DNA from: an uncultured Alphaproteobacteria bacterium
Lineage (GTDB): Bacteria > Pseudomonadota > Alphaproteobacteria > UBA6615
DNA: 64,000 bases
Assembly: GCA_943787445.1 (NCBI GenBank)
Contig: CALSML010000021.1
Coordinates: 1 to 64,000, forward strand
Direction of reading: 5' to 3'
In this document: piece by piece, positions 44,955-53,907 of the stretch
Position numbering within the stretch: position 1 is the stretch's first letter
Layout: every line of letters starts with the position of its first letter
Program-made: the position numbers and the translations under genes
Notes under the pieces: model-generated
What the model saw: the letters and a program-made list of their open reading frames with translations, nothing else
Told to the model about the DNA's origin: nothing
Database searches by the model: none

Positions 44955-45482
44955 ATGCAACCGATCCTCACGCAACGTCTCATGCTGCGTCCTTTTGAAC
45001 TTCAGGACGAGGAAGCCGCTTTCGCATTCTTCTGCGATCCCGACGTCATGCGGTATAGCCTTAACGGACCGCACAATTCACGCAAACTAACTGAAGACTT
45101 CATCACCACGAACATGAACCGGCAGGGTCACAAAGGTTACTCGATTTGGGCTGTTGTTGAACGTGCCTCCAACGAAGTCATTGGTATGTGTGGGTTGGCC
45201 GAATTCGGGCACGGACTTACCGGGATCGAACTCGCCTATCGCTTGCGAAAAGAATGTTGGAGCAGGGGCTACGGCAGCGAGGCTGCCATGGTATCGGTCG
45301 AATATCCATTTACCGAGATTCAATTGGATCGCCTGATTGCCGCGGTCGAACCAGCCAATGTTGCCTCTGTCCAGGTTCTTGAGAAATGTGGCTTTGAACG
45401 GATCACCCGTCGCCCGATTGCCGGCAAGGATGCATTTCTGTTTAAACAGACACGCAACGACTGGTTGACCCGTCAGTTTTGA
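44955..45482 (+). CDS. GNAT-family N-acetyltransferase (RimJ/RimL-like)
   Basis: 175 residues from ATG 44955 (MQPILTQRLMLRPFELQDEE, the typical T-RL-LR opening). Acetyl-CoA site: GIELAYRLRKECWSRGYGSE (the A/Y-L---W-GYG-E signature), then VEPANVASVQVLEKCGFERI (N-S--V-EK-GF). It transfers an acetyl group to an amine on a protein or small molecule. Divergent from the SDR gene. Confidence 0.9.
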   Translation: MQPILTQRLMLRPFELQDEEAAFAFFCDPDVMRYSLNGPHNSRKLTEDFITTNMNRQGHKGYSIWAVVERASNEVIGMCGLAEFGHGLTGIELAYRLRKECWSRGYGSEAAMVSVEYPFTEIQLDRLIAAVEPANVASVQVLEKCGFERITRRPIAGKDAFLFKQTRNDWLTRQF

Positions 45483-45485
45483 CCT

Positions 45486-45770
45486 CTATGGCCTGAGCCA
45501 TTGCGGACTATTTGTGACCAGTGCAAAACAGTGTTCCCCGCTGCCATGAAATCGCAAACGTGCATCTGTAACGATGGGACTATAGTCGGACCGATCGCGT
45601 CCTGAGCTGGGGCCCACTAACGCGAAAACTGCACAGAGTTCGTAACTCCGATGGGATATCAACCGAAATGCATAAGGTGATCCATTCTCCGGATCCGTAA
45701 TGGAATTCATCCAACATCTGAAATCAGAGGAAACAGTCTGAATTTCGCTCCACCGAAGCAGAGCATTCAT
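45486..45770 (-). CDS. Hypothetical protein (94 aa)
   Basis: Start ATG 45770 gives MNALLRWSEIQTVSSDFRCW, mixed hydrophilic sequence with several Cys and Trp, ending LVTNSPQWLRP. No motif or family recognised. It is convergent with the GNAT gene, leaving 3 nt between the stops. Confidence 0.4.
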   Translation of the reverse strand: MNALLRWSEIQTVSSDFRCWMNSITDPENGSPYAFRLISHRSYELCAVFALVGPSSGRDRSDYSPIVTDARLRFHGSGEHCFALVTNSPQWLRP

Positions 45771-45803
45771 CGTGTCAGGCAGAGTCTTGTCGTTGAAATG
45801 CCA

Positions 45804-45977
45804 TTAGCAATTAAAGGCCGAGACGATATTGCTGAGTTGCGCGACCCTTTGCGCATCCAGCCGTTTGTCTCGCATGGTGCCCGGACCATCAATCATGGTA
45901 ATTCCGATAGTGGCGAAGAACACCATACCGACAACCGCGACCATCAGGAGCCAATGGCCCAGAGGGTGTTTTCTCAT
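45804..45977 (-). CDS. Small membrane protein downstream of DUF5671 gene
   Basis: 57 residues from ATG 45977 (MRKHPLGHWLLMVAVVGMVF). One membrane helix (WLLMVAVVGMVFFATIGITM), then a polar tail DGPGTMRDKRLDAQRVAQLS. It begins 3 nt after the DUF5671 stop, so it is co-transcribed with it. Function unknown. Confidence 0.55.
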   Translation of the reverse strand: MRKHPLGHWLLMVAVVGMVFFATIGITMIDGPGTMRDKRLDAQRVAQLSNIVSAFNC

Positions 45978-45980
45978 CCC

Positions 45981-46634
45981 TCAGTCCGTCACGTCGTCAC
46001 GTGTGACCGCGCGCAGGTAATAAACAAAGACGGCGGCGGATATGACCCCCACAATCAATATTTTCAGCGCCACATTGACGGTCAGGGTCCCGTTAAGAAA
46101 CTGACGAACAAGCGCGGCGAGATCTCCCAGAACCACCAGCGTCGCTATAAACAATGTCAGCCAGATGAGCCATTTGCGTATGCCAGAGGCGAGCTTTAAG
46201 GGATCACGTTCGACCTCTCGAGATATCTTCACTGTCATGAAGATATAGAGCGGAAATGCAACAACGAGTACCGAAACAGCGGCGCGAATTTTACGCTCGC
46301 TGCTCCCCGTCAACGCTGTTGGAAGAATCCCGGGAAGCTGATCAGGGAAATAGATATTCACCAGCTGGAACATCAGGGACCCAAAATACTAGGCGCACAG
46401 ATCAAGAGTTGAAAACAGGACCAGATTAAGAAACGCATCGCGAGCCGATACCGAATTGCGGGCCTTGGGGACCGGGACCGGAAACTCCATATCGGCAAAT
46501 GCACTCAAAGCATCGGAAATTCGCTCTTCAGCCCATCCGGCTTCAGACGGGGCCCGTTCGATTTGCGCTTTGGACTGTCCCTTCAGGAGGCTGTCCCGAA
46601 CAAACTGAACCAGTTCAGACGTGGAAGAAGTCAT
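45981..46634 (-). CDS. DUF5671 membrane protein, in-frame TAG
   Basis: One frame of 218 codons with a TAG at 46391-46389. The N-terminal part (ELVQFVRDSLLKGQSKAQIE; AEERISDALSAFADMEFPVP; SARDAFLNLVLFSTLDLCA) matches the cytosolic helical start and first helix of DUF5671. After the TAG, the frame resumes YFGSLMFQLVNIYFPD and three more membrane helices (AVSVLVVAFPLYIFMTVKIS, KWLIWLTLFIATLVVLGDLA, VNVALKILIVGVISAAVFVY). In the family the stop position usually holds Trp or another aromatic residue (..SAWNLG.LLF..), so a TGG-to-TAG change is the simple reading. Function unknown. Confidence 0.72.
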
Positions 46635-46706
46635 AATCGTTCACAATCCCGCAGTTGGTCCGGATATCACTGACTCCCACACGACCATGGCGTGATTGTG
46701 ACCGTT

Positions 46707-47741
46707 CTAGGCGACAGGGCCTTGCGCTGCTTTCCAGGCATCCATGCCTCCGGACAAATGGCACGTGTCGGTGAGTCCAGCGCCAACCGCAGCCTCCACC
46801 GCCATGGCCGAGCGCTCTCCGAAGGCGCAATAGAAGACGATCTGACGACCGGAACTGCGCGCCAGCTCATACAGCAACCCGCCGGGGTGTATATTCTCAT
46901 TCAGGTCGGGGTAGGGAGCATGAACCGAACCGGGAATTACACCTTCCTTCTCACGCTCGGAATCGTCCCGCAAATCGACAAGGATCAGTGATGGGTCACC
47001 GATCTTGGCGATGCCCTCACGACAGTTGATGGAAAGCCCCATTTGCTCCAGATCATCCTGGAGCAAACCAATCTTGAGATTGGCCGGCACTGCCACATCC
47101 ATCATCTTCGGATTTGCCAGATTCAGATTGTTCATAATGTCTACATATTCGGCTTCCGATGAGACCTGCAGGCGGGGATTGCAGGCACGCTCTTCGTCTA
47201 CTGTGCTGACCGTATCGCCTTTGTAGTCATGCGCCGGATAGATCAGCGTGTCATCGGGGAGTTTGAGAAGTTTGTTGAAGATGGAGTCGTACTGTGCCGC
47301 CGGGTCACCGTTCTGAAAATCCGTCCGTCCGGTTCCTCGGATCAGCAGGGTGTCGCCGGTAAAAACCCGGTCATCGCTCAAGAAACTGTAGGAATCATCC
47401 GTATGGCCCGGTGTGTAAATGACATCGAGTGCCAGACCCTCAATATCGATTTTGTCACCCTCGGTCACCCGCATGGACACAACATCAACCCCGCTCTGCT
47501 CGCCCATCACCGTGATGCATCTTGTCTGGTCACGCAGGGCCCCGAGGCCGGTGATGTGATCTGCATGAACGTGTGTGTCGACGGCCTTGATTAGTTTCAG
47601 ATCAAGTTCTTCGAGAAGCTGCAGATATCGGTCAACCTTCTCAAGCACCGGATCAATGATCAGCGCCTCACCACCGGCTCGACTGGCGAGCAGATACGTG
47701 TAGGTGCTGGATTCGCCGTCGAAGAGCTGCCGAAAGATCAT
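46707..47741 (-). CDS. Persulfide dioxygenase-rhodanese fusion
   Basis: 344 residues. N-terminal ETHE1-like metallo-beta-lactamase domain: THVHADHITGLGAL (metal ligands), TPGHTDDSYSFLSDDRVFTG, YPAHDYKGDTVSTVDEE. C-terminal rhodanese domain from about 240: LILVDLRDDSEREKEGVIPG with active cysteine in VFYCAFGERSAMAVEAA. Persulfide dioxygenase oxidises glutathione persulfide to sulfite, and the fused rhodanese can combine sulfite and persulfide into thiosulfate. This is a sulfide detoxification enzyme, probably cytosolic. ATG at 47741. Confidence 0.9.
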   Translation of the reverse strand: MIFRQLFDGESSTYTYLLASRAGGEALIIDPVLEKVDRYLQLLEELDLKLIKAVDTHVHADHITGLGALRDQTRCITVMGEQSGVDVVSMRVTEGDKIDIEGLALDVIYTPGHTDDSYSFLSDDRVFTGDTLLIRGTGRTDFQNGDPAAQYDSIFNKLLKLPDDTLIYPAHDYKGDTVSTVDEERACNPRLQVSSEAEYVDIMNNLNLANPKMMDVAVPANLKIGLLQDDLEQMGLSINCREGIAKIGDPSLILVDLRDDSEREKEGVIPGSVHAPYPDLNENIHPGGLLYELARSSGRQIVFYCAFGERSAMAVEAAVGAGLTDTCHLSGGMDAWKAAQGPVA

Positions 47742-47824
47742 GGTTGTGAGTTCCTTGCATTCGAAGAATTCACACCAATCTTAAGTGAAATAGGCCTCAG
47801 ATGTCAGACGAATTTTTCCGCGAC

Positions 47825-48730
47825 CTAGACTCCATAGAATTCAATCGCAGTGTCATGGAAAAACTTCCGGTTTTCCTCGGCCGTGCGTCCCGCAAGCACC
47901 TTTTTCTGAGTCGACGTGTAATCATCGAACGTCGTCCACATCGCTTCGACCGGAAAATTACTCCCGAAGAAACAGCGTTCTGCGCCAAACATGTCGAGCG
48001 CAGTATTTGCTGCAATATCCATCAGAGGCTCACTGAGTGTCCGGGTGAAGGTGTTCAAGCCGGAAACCTTGATGAATATATTCTCACACGGCACCAGCAC
48101 CTTGAGTGCGTCACGCCATTCGGCAACCGTCGAATCATCCGTAGCGGTCAGCATGCCGGCATGCACCAGGCAGATTTTCAGGCTCGACACTTCTTTGGCC
48201 AGCATAGTCAGGTCGTCAAACTGTGATGCGAAACCCTGAAAATCAAAGGTCAGATTGTTGTCTGACAAAACCGAAAGGCCACGTCGAAAACTTGTCGACA
48301 GACAGAAATCATGTCGCCCGACGAAACGCCAGTACTCATTCGTCGGATGCCAGTACACCTGCTGACGGATGCCCCGCAGATTTGCATGTTCACGGTGCCC
48401 GGCAATGATGACATCGAGATTGGGATCCGTCAGATCCGCATGCCCCACAATGCCTTGCGGAAACCCGTGCGCGTCTGCAATGGCTTGCAACCCGGTTGTT
48501 TCGTCGACCGGCCGAGCAAGATCGAAATTGGCCTGCACGTGAACGGACTTGACGACATTGTGGGTTGCGAAGTCGGCCTTGAGGTCCTCGACCTGATACT
48601 CGCGTTTAAGTGCTGACCAATCATCGCCAAAAATCATCGGGCGCATCGACTGATCCATCCAAGGATAGTTTTTCAGGTCCCAGAAAAGATGATGGTGGGA
48701 ATCGACCACCGGACCGTCATAGAGCGGCAT
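47825..48730 (-). CDS. Amidohydrolase (TIM-barrel dicarboxylate lactonase-like)
   Basis: 301 residues from ATG 48730 (MPLYDGPVVDSHHHLFWDLK). The HxH metal motif is in DSHHHLFWD, a barrel histidine occurs in ICLVHAGML, and a conserved Asp/Asn-rich end is GAERCFFGSNFPVEAMWTTF (SNFP as in L-fuconolactonase/PDC hydrolase relatives). It belongs to the amidohydrolase 2 family that opens lactones or decarboxylates aromatic acids. It is adjacent to the second LLM oxygenase on the same strand with 26 nt between, suggesting a shared pathway. Confidence 0.85.
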   Translation of the reverse strand: MPLYDGPVVDSHHHLFWDLKNYPWMDQSMRPMIFGDDWSALKREYQVEDLKADFATHNVVKSVHVQANFDLARPVDETTGLQAIADAHGFPQGIVGHADLTDPNLDVIIAGHREHANLRGIRQQVYWHPTNEYWRFVGRHDFCLSTSFRRGLSVLSDNNLTFDFQGFASQFDDLTMLAKEVSSLKICLVHAGMLTATDDSTVAEWRDALKVLVPCENIFIKVSGLNTFTRTLSEPLMDIAANTALDMFGAERCFFGSNFPVEAMWTTFDDYTSTQKKVLAGRTAEENRKFFHDTAIEFYGV

Positions 48731-48756
48731 GAACAAACTCCTTGAGGGCGCCCTCG

Positions 48757-49854
48757 TTATTCACCGAGGGCCGCATTGACCTTGGGCATGACCTCGGTGG
48801 CCATGAGTTCCATTGAACGTCGGGCGAGGGGAACATCCACCCAATCATGGCCTGTATACATCAAGGTTCCGTATGGTCCCACCAATTCACGATGCGCCAG
48901 AATCTGTTCGACCACAGCATCCACATCACCGGCGATGACCTGCGTGTCGAGCGAGTGCTGAACGGAAACTTCATCGTCCGCCTGATCGGGGTGAGACTTG
49001 AACAGGGCCAGCCCCTGTGCCCCGCGTCCCCGTGCGATTTTCTTCATCAGATTGCTGAAATAGAACCCGTAAGGTCCGTCCTCACTGCGGGCATAACGAA
49101 CGGCATCAGCCCCGTTATCACTCACCATGATGCTCTTGGCGACACGCCATTGAGACGGATCCTCGGGAAGGCCCGCATTCTGCTGCCCTTCGAGAAACTT
49201 GGGGATATGTGTTGCGACCCAGTGGTCCTGCACATAGTTCGAAGACACCCCGGTCCAGCCACGCTCCGCAGCAGCCGTGATACCTTTCGAATACGGGGCA
49301 AGCGCTGTGAATACGATTGGTGGATGAGGTAGCTGCAATGGCGTTTTGACAATACCCTGACCGATTTCAGGGTACAGGGTACGCTCGGTCGAGGTCCTGT
49401 AGTGCTTACCCTCAAGACTGTAAGGCGGCTCGCCACTCCAGATCGCCAGCACCTGATCGATCGCTTCGACCATCTTTTCGTTCTTGTCGAGATCAAGATT
49501 GCCGAAGACTTCAATATCGGATGGCAAACCACCCGGCCCAATTCCCATCAGGAAACGACCGTCGAGAAGGTGATCCATCATCGCGACCTGGGCAGCGACA
49601 TGCACCGGATGATAGCTCGGCATATTGATCACACCGCTCGCCAGTTTGATCTGCGATGTCTTATCGATCAGCGTCGCCAGAAACACGAGACAGCTGGTGA
49701 TCGGCTCGGCCAGATCAGTCATGTGCTCACCGACGAATGCCTCACAATAGCCAAGTTCGTCCGCCAGAATTACGGCTTCCTGGTCCTCCTTGAGGATTTC
49801 GCGATAGTCACGAGTAATCGGGTGTACCGGTTGAGTAAAAAATCCGAGCTTCAT
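48757..49854 (-). CDS. Luciferase-like flavin-dependent monooxygenase (second LLM)
   Basis: 365 residues from ATG 49854 (MKLGFFTQPVHPITRDYREI). Luciferase fold: ADELGYCEAFVGEHMTDLAE, IKLASGVINMPSYHPVHVAA, MMDHLLDGRFLMGIGPGGLP (LDGR---G-GPG signature), PPIVFTALAPYSKGITAAAE, AGDVDAVVEQILAHRELVGP. The closest named type is alkane/limonene 1,2-monooxygenase-like LLM proteins; substrate unknown. Clustered with the amidohydrolase gene and about 5.6 kb from the first LLM gene. Confidence 0.88.
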   Translation of the reverse strand: MKLGFFTQPVHPITRDYREILKEDQEAVILADELGYCEAFVGEHMTDLAEPITSCLVFLATLIDKTSQIKLASGVINMPSYHPVHVAAQVAMMDHLLDGRFLMGIGPGGLPSDIEVFGNLDLDKNEKMVEAIDQVLAIWSGEPPYSLEGKHYRTSTERTLYPEIGQGIVKTPLQLPHPPIVFTALAPYSKGITAAAERGWTGVSSNYVQDHWVATHIPKFLEGQQNAGLPEDPSQWRVAKSIMVSDNGADAVRYARSEDGPYGFYFSNLMKKIARGRGAQGLALFKSHPDQADDEVSVQHSLDTQVIAGDVDAVVEQILAHRELVGPYGTLMYTGHDWVDVPLARRSMELMATEVMPKVNAALGE

Positions 49855-50057
49855 GACTACGTTCCTGAGTAAGACATTCCGATGAAATCCATTGAACCAT
49901 ATGTGCAACCACAGGTCGCCGGCGGAACCGGCAAAGAACCTGCGAACACAGTTCATCTATCCGTCGATCACCACTTAGGTATTTGCCCGACGCGAGACGA
50001 TTGTGGCAAGGCTGAAAAATAGTAACCCAACGATTTGAGATACTTAGGAACCGTGAC

Positions 50058-51023
50058 ATGTTGAAATCGATCCTCGTCATCGCCGCCGTGCTGCTGCCGA
50101 CCCAGGTCATGGCCGCGCCGGATATGAAATTTCTCGAATGGCTGGAAGGGGTACGTACCGAAGCGCGCGCCAACGGGATTAGCGATTCGATTCTGGAACG
50201 CAGTCTCACGGGCATCGAACCCATCCCGCGCATCATCGAGTTGGACCGCATTCAACCCGAAAGTACGATCACATTTACCCAGTACATCAAGCAGATCGTC
50301 AATGGGACGCGCGAAAAAATTGGCCGGGAAAAGCTCGAGGAACACCGCGAAATTCTCGAGCAGGTGGGACAGAAGTTCGGCGTCCAGCCTCGGTTCATCG
50401 TTGCCCTTTGGGGCATCGAAACCAATTTCGGCCAGTTCACCGGTGGTTTCCCCGTGGTCAGCGCACTCGCAACACTTGCTTATGACGGCCGCCGCAGCGC
50501 CTATTTTCGTGGCGAACTGATGAAAGCATTGCAGATTCTCGAAGAGGGTCACATCGCACCCGAAGATATGAAAGGCAGCTGGGCCGGTGCCATGGGACAG
50601 AGCCAGTTCATGCCCTCCAGTTTTCTTGTCTATGCTCATGACCACAACGGGGATGGGGCCAAGGATATCTGGAATACCCTTGCAGATGTTTTCGCTTCCG
50701 CGGCCAACTATCTCAAAGGTGTCGGCTGGAACGACGACCTGACATGGGGACGGGAAGTCCGGTTGCCGGCAGGTTTCGATATCTCTCTGGCCTCCCTCGA
50801 CGTGGTCAAACTCATAGACGACTGGCAACAGCTGGGCATTCGACGTACCGATGGCACTGATCTGCCGTCACGCGATATTCCGGCTTCGATCATCCTCCCT
50901 GGTGGCCCCGGACAACCGGCCTTCATGATCTACGGGAACTACCGCGCCACATTGCGCTGGAATCGTTCACACTACTTTGCGACTGCGGTCGGTCTTCTCT
51001 CGGACCGAATCGCCTATCGGTAG
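50058..51023 (+). CDS. Lytic murein transglycosylase, MltB family
   Basis: 321 residues with a signal peptide MLKSILVIAAVLLPTQVMAA. Catalytic Glu121 is in VALWGIETNFGQFTGG. The family motifs SWAGAMGQSQFMPSSFLVYA, DHNGDGAKDIWNTLADVFAS and YFATAVGLLSDRI are all present. It cleaves peptidoglycan between N-acetylmuramic acid and N-acetylglucosamine, forming 1,6-anhydro ends. No lipobox, so it is a soluble periplasmic form. It heads a cell-wall run with rlpA and dacC. Confidence 0.92.
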   Translation: MLKSILVIAAVLLPTQVMAAPDMKFLEWLEGVRTEARANGISDSILERSLTGIEPIPRIIELDRIQPESTITFTQYIKQIVNGTREKIGREKLEEHREILEQVGQKFGVQPRFIVALWGIETNFGQFTGGFPVVSALATLAYDGRRSAYFRGELMKALQILEEGHIAPEDMKGSWAGAMGQSQFMPSSFLVYAHDHNGDGAKDIWNTLADVFASAANYLKGVGWNDDLTWGREVRLPAGFDISLASLDVVKLIDDWQQLGIRRTDGTDLPSRDIPASIILPGGPGQPAFMIYGNYRATLRWNRSHYFATAVGLLSDRIAYR

Positions 51024-51038
51024 GCTAGAACATCAGGG

Positions 51039-52028
51039 ATGTTCACAGCGATCGCAATGTCACCGGCCTTCTCACGACGCCCGCGCCCTTTGCAGGCTCT
51101 CACGCTCCTGATGATCGGCGCGTTTTTCCTTGTGGGCTGCGCCGAAACCGAGTTTCTCGTTCACACAGCCAAACAGATCCGGGGTGGCGGCAGCATTGCG
51201 ACCGGGGACGGGCGCTATAAAGTCGGCTCGCCCTATCAGATCAAGAATGTCTGGTACTATCCCGCCGAAGATTATGAATATTCGGAAACGGGGATTGCGT
51301 CATGGTACGGACCGAATTTCCATGGCAAACAAACCGCGAATGGCGAGACCTACAACCAGAACGATCTGACGGCTGCCCACCGCACCCTCCCAATGCCGAG
51401 CGCCGTGCGGGTCACCAATCTTGAAAACGGACGTTCAATCGTTCTTCGTATCAATGATCGGGGGCCTTTCGCCCGTGGCCGGATCATCGATGTCTCTCGT
51501 CAGGGGGCACAATTGCTCGGTTTTCAGAAGCAGGGCGTTGCAAAAGTCCGCGTGGATATCCTCCCGGACGAAAGTCGTCAACTCAAGGTCGCGGCAATCA
51601 ATGGAAGTTCACAGCAGATACCTGTGAGTGCATCTCCGCGTGAAGCCGTGGTTTCCAGGCCGTTGCCTGCTGCACAAGGACAACCCGCATCAACCGCGGC
51701 TGCAACGCCTCCGGCTCAGGCTCCGATCCGCGCCGAGAGCCTACCGCCTGTTACCGAACCCTCTCTCTCAACAGAGGTTGAAGTGCTGCCGGTATCTCCC
51801 ACTGGAATCTATGTCCAGGCCGGAGCGTTCTCGCGTCTGGAAAATGCACTTCGCATGCGGGATCAGATTTACAGCATGGGCCCCACCCAGATCAGCCGGT
51901 TTGCCGTTTCAGGAACCGAGATTTATCGCGTTCGGATTGGCCCGTTGGAGACAGTTGATATCGCCGACTCAACACTGACGCAGGTGCTCGGTGCGGGCGT
52001 AAGTGAAGCACAGCTCATTGTTGAATAG
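51039..52028 (+). CDS. rlpA: RlpA-like septal ring lytic transglycosylase with SPOR domain
   Basis: 329 residues. Lipoprotein signal with lipobox FFLVGCAET (Cys near 32). Double-psi beta-barrel RlpA domain at about 85-175: ETGIASWYGPNFHGKQTANG, NDLTAAHRTLPMPSAVRVTN, IVLRINDRGPFARGRIIDVS. A Pro/Ala/Gln-rich linker follows (about 200-250), then a C-terminal SPOR domain (GIYVQAGAFSRLENALRMRD … YRVRIGPLETVDIADSTLTQ) that binds denuded septal peptidoglycan. It acts at the division site. Confidence 0.93.
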   Translation: MFTAIAMSPAFSRRPRPLQALTLLMIGAFFLVGCAETEFLVHTAKQIRGGGSIATGDGRYKVGSPYQIKNVWYYPAEDYEYSETGIASWYGPNFHGKQTANGETYNQNDLTAAHRTLPMPSAVRVTNLENGRSIVLRINDRGPFARGRIIDVSRQGAQLLGFQKQGVAKVRVDILPDESRQLKVAAINGSSQQIPVSASPREAVVSRPLPAAQGQPASTAAATPPAQAPIRAESLPPVTEPSLSTEVEVLPVSPTGIYVQAGAFSRLENALRMRDQIYSMGPTQISRFAVSGTEIYRVRIGPLETVDIADSTLTQVLGAGVSEAQLIVE

Positions 52029-52040
52029 GGCGAACAACCA

Positions 52041-53219
52041 ATGGCGCAATTAATGCGAAAACTTTTTGGTTCCGGTGCTGTTGCGCTGGCACTGCTGTTT
52101 GCTGGCGTTGCATCCGCAGCACCACCATCCTTTCAGACCACGGCCAAGCAGGCCATCCTGATGGACTTTGACACCGGTGCCGTGCTTTACGCGAAAAACG
52201 CGGACACCCCGATGTTTCCGGCGTCCATGACTAAGATCATGACCTCGATCATGGTGTTTGATGAATTACGAGCCGGCCGCCTGCAACTCGACAGCACCTT
52301 CCGGGTTTCTGAAAACGCTTGGCGCAAGGGCGGCTCCAAGATGTTCGTCCGGGTGAAAGACGACATCAAGGTCGAGGATCTGCTGCGCGGGATCATCGTG
52401 CAATCGGGCAATGATGCGTCGATCGTGGTGGCCGAAGGTCTGGCTGGCAGCGACGAGACCTTCGGTGACCAGATGACCGAACGGGCCCGAGAGATCGGCC
52501 TGCAGGATACGGTCTTTCGCAACGCCACTGGCTGGCCGGATCCCGATCATGTGACGTCGGCCCGGGATCTCGCGAAACTGGCGGCATATTTGATCCGGGA
52601 ATACCCGGACTTCTATAGCTATTATTCCGAGAAAGAATTCACCTACGGCAAGAGCCTCGACGGCAAACCAATCACCCAGGGTAATCGTAACCCGTTACTC
52701 TACAAGAGCGTGGGGGCCGATGGCCTCAAGACCGGGCACACCGAAGCTTCCGGGTTCGGACTGACTGCCTCTGCGATCCGGGGGGACCGGCGCCTTGTGA
52801 TGGTCATCAACGGCCTGAACAGTGTGCGGGCCCGAAGCTCGGAATCCGAGCGGTTGATCAATTGGGGCTTCCAGGTCTTTGACAACTATCCGCTCTTTCA
52901 GGCCGGCGAAACGGTTGAAAACGCCAAGGTCTGGCTGGGGGATGCAGGCACGGTACCACTGGTCATCGAGGACGAGCTCACCATCACCTTTCCCAAATCC
53001 GCGCGACGGAACATGAAGGTCAAAGTCATCTATGACAGCCCGATCCCGGCACCGTTTGACGCCGGGATGCAGGTTGCACGGCTGGAAGTTACAGCACCGG
53101 ATATCGAGCCCATCATACGACCGCTCAAGACCTCTCAATCCGTCGGTCAGCTGGCATTTTTCGGGCGCATCACGAGCGCCATCAATTTCATCATATTTGG
53201 CGCATCATCGGGCAGTTGA
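52041..53219 (+). CDS. dacC: D-alanyl-D-alanine carboxypeptidase (PBP5/6 type)
   Basis: 392 residues with signal peptide LFGSGAVALALLFAGVASAA. Penicillin-binding motifs: SMTK with Ser62 (FPASMTKIMTSIM), SGN (IVQSGNDASIVVAEG, about 121-123), KTG (DGLKTGHTEASGFG, about 231). The C-terminal beta domain (about 290-360) and the final amphipathic helix (FGRITSAINFIIFG) anchor it to the inner membrane. It trims the terminal D-Ala of pentapeptides. rlpA-dacC-tmk-holB run in one direction with short gaps. Confidence 0.94.
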   Translation: MAQLMRKLFGSGAVALALLFAGVASAAPPSFQTTAKQAILMDFDTGAVLYAKNADTPMFPASMTKIMTSIMVFDELRAGRLQLDSTFRVSENAWRKGGSKMFVRVKDDIKVEDLLRGIIVQSGNDASIVVAEGLAGSDETFGDQMTERAREIGLQDTVFRNATGWPDPDHVTSARDLAKLAAYLIREYPDFYSYYSEKEFTYGKSLDGKPITQGNRNPLLYKSVGADGLKTGHTEASGFGLTASAIRGDRRLVMVINGLNSVRARSSESERLINWGFQVFDNYPLFQAGETVENAKVWLGDAGTVPLVIEDELTITFPKSARRNMKVKVIYDSPIPAPFDAGMQVARLEVTAPDIEPIIRPLKTSQSVGQLAFFGRITSAINFIIFGASSGS

Positions 53220-53250
53220 CGGCCCGTATCCGGCGTGTGACACCTGCCAC

Positions 53251-53907
53251 ATGACAGCAGAACCCCGCAGCGGCAAATTCATCACGTTCGAAGGCGGTGA
53301 GGGAACCGGCAAAACTACGCAAATCGCACGGCTCGCCGACTATCTCCGCGCCGAAGGTCACGATGTGATTACGACCCGTGAGCCTGGCGGCGCCGCAGGC
53401 GCGGATTCCATTCGGTCACTGCTTGTGTCCGGCGCAACGGACAAGTGGGACCCGTTGAGCGAATGTTTGCTGCTCTTCGCCGCACGACGGGAACATCTGA
53501 ACAAAACGATCTGGCCGGCAATAACGCAAGGAGCCTGGGTCCTGTGCGATCGTTTTGCCGATTCGACGTTCGCTTATCAGGGATACGGCCACAATGTTCC
53601 AATCCCATTTATCGAGCAGCTCTACGATGCGGTCGTGGGGGACTTCGCACCGGATCTGACCCTGATGCTTGATATTGACGTGGAAGTCGGACTTGGGCGG
53701 GCAAACACCCGCAATGCCGACAATGCCAGCCGTGAAGACCGCTTCGAACGGATGGATTTGTCCTTCCACGAGCGTCTGCGGCAGGGGTTTCTTGAAATCG
53801 CCCGCAACGCGCCCGAACGGTGTGCCGTGATTGATGCAGACCATGACCCCGACATCGTTAGCGATATCATCCGGGCCATGGTCAACACGCGATTGCTGGC
53901 AGCATGA
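53251..53907 (+). CDS. tmk: Thymidylate kinase
   Basis: 218 residues. Tmk phosphorylates dTMP to dTDP. P-loop GGEGTGKTTQ (about 15-24); DR-x-DST box in VLCDRFADSTFAYQGYG; base-binding ITTREPGGAAGAD; ADP region LDIDVEVGLGRANTRNADNA. Start ATG 53251 was chosen because the longer frame upstream runs inside dacC. Its end overlaps holB by 4 nt (ATGA at 53904-53907). Confidence 0.96.
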   Translation: MTAEPRSGKFITFEGGEGTGKTTQIARLADYLRAEGHDVITTREPGGAAGADSIRSLLVSGATDKWDPLSECLLLFAARREHLNKTIWPAITQGAWVLCDRFADSTFAYQGYGHNVPIPFIEQLYDAVVGDFAPDLTLMLDIDVEVGLGRANTRNADNASREDRFERMDLSFHERLRQGFLEIARNAPERCAVIDADHDPDIVSDIIRAMVNTRLLAA

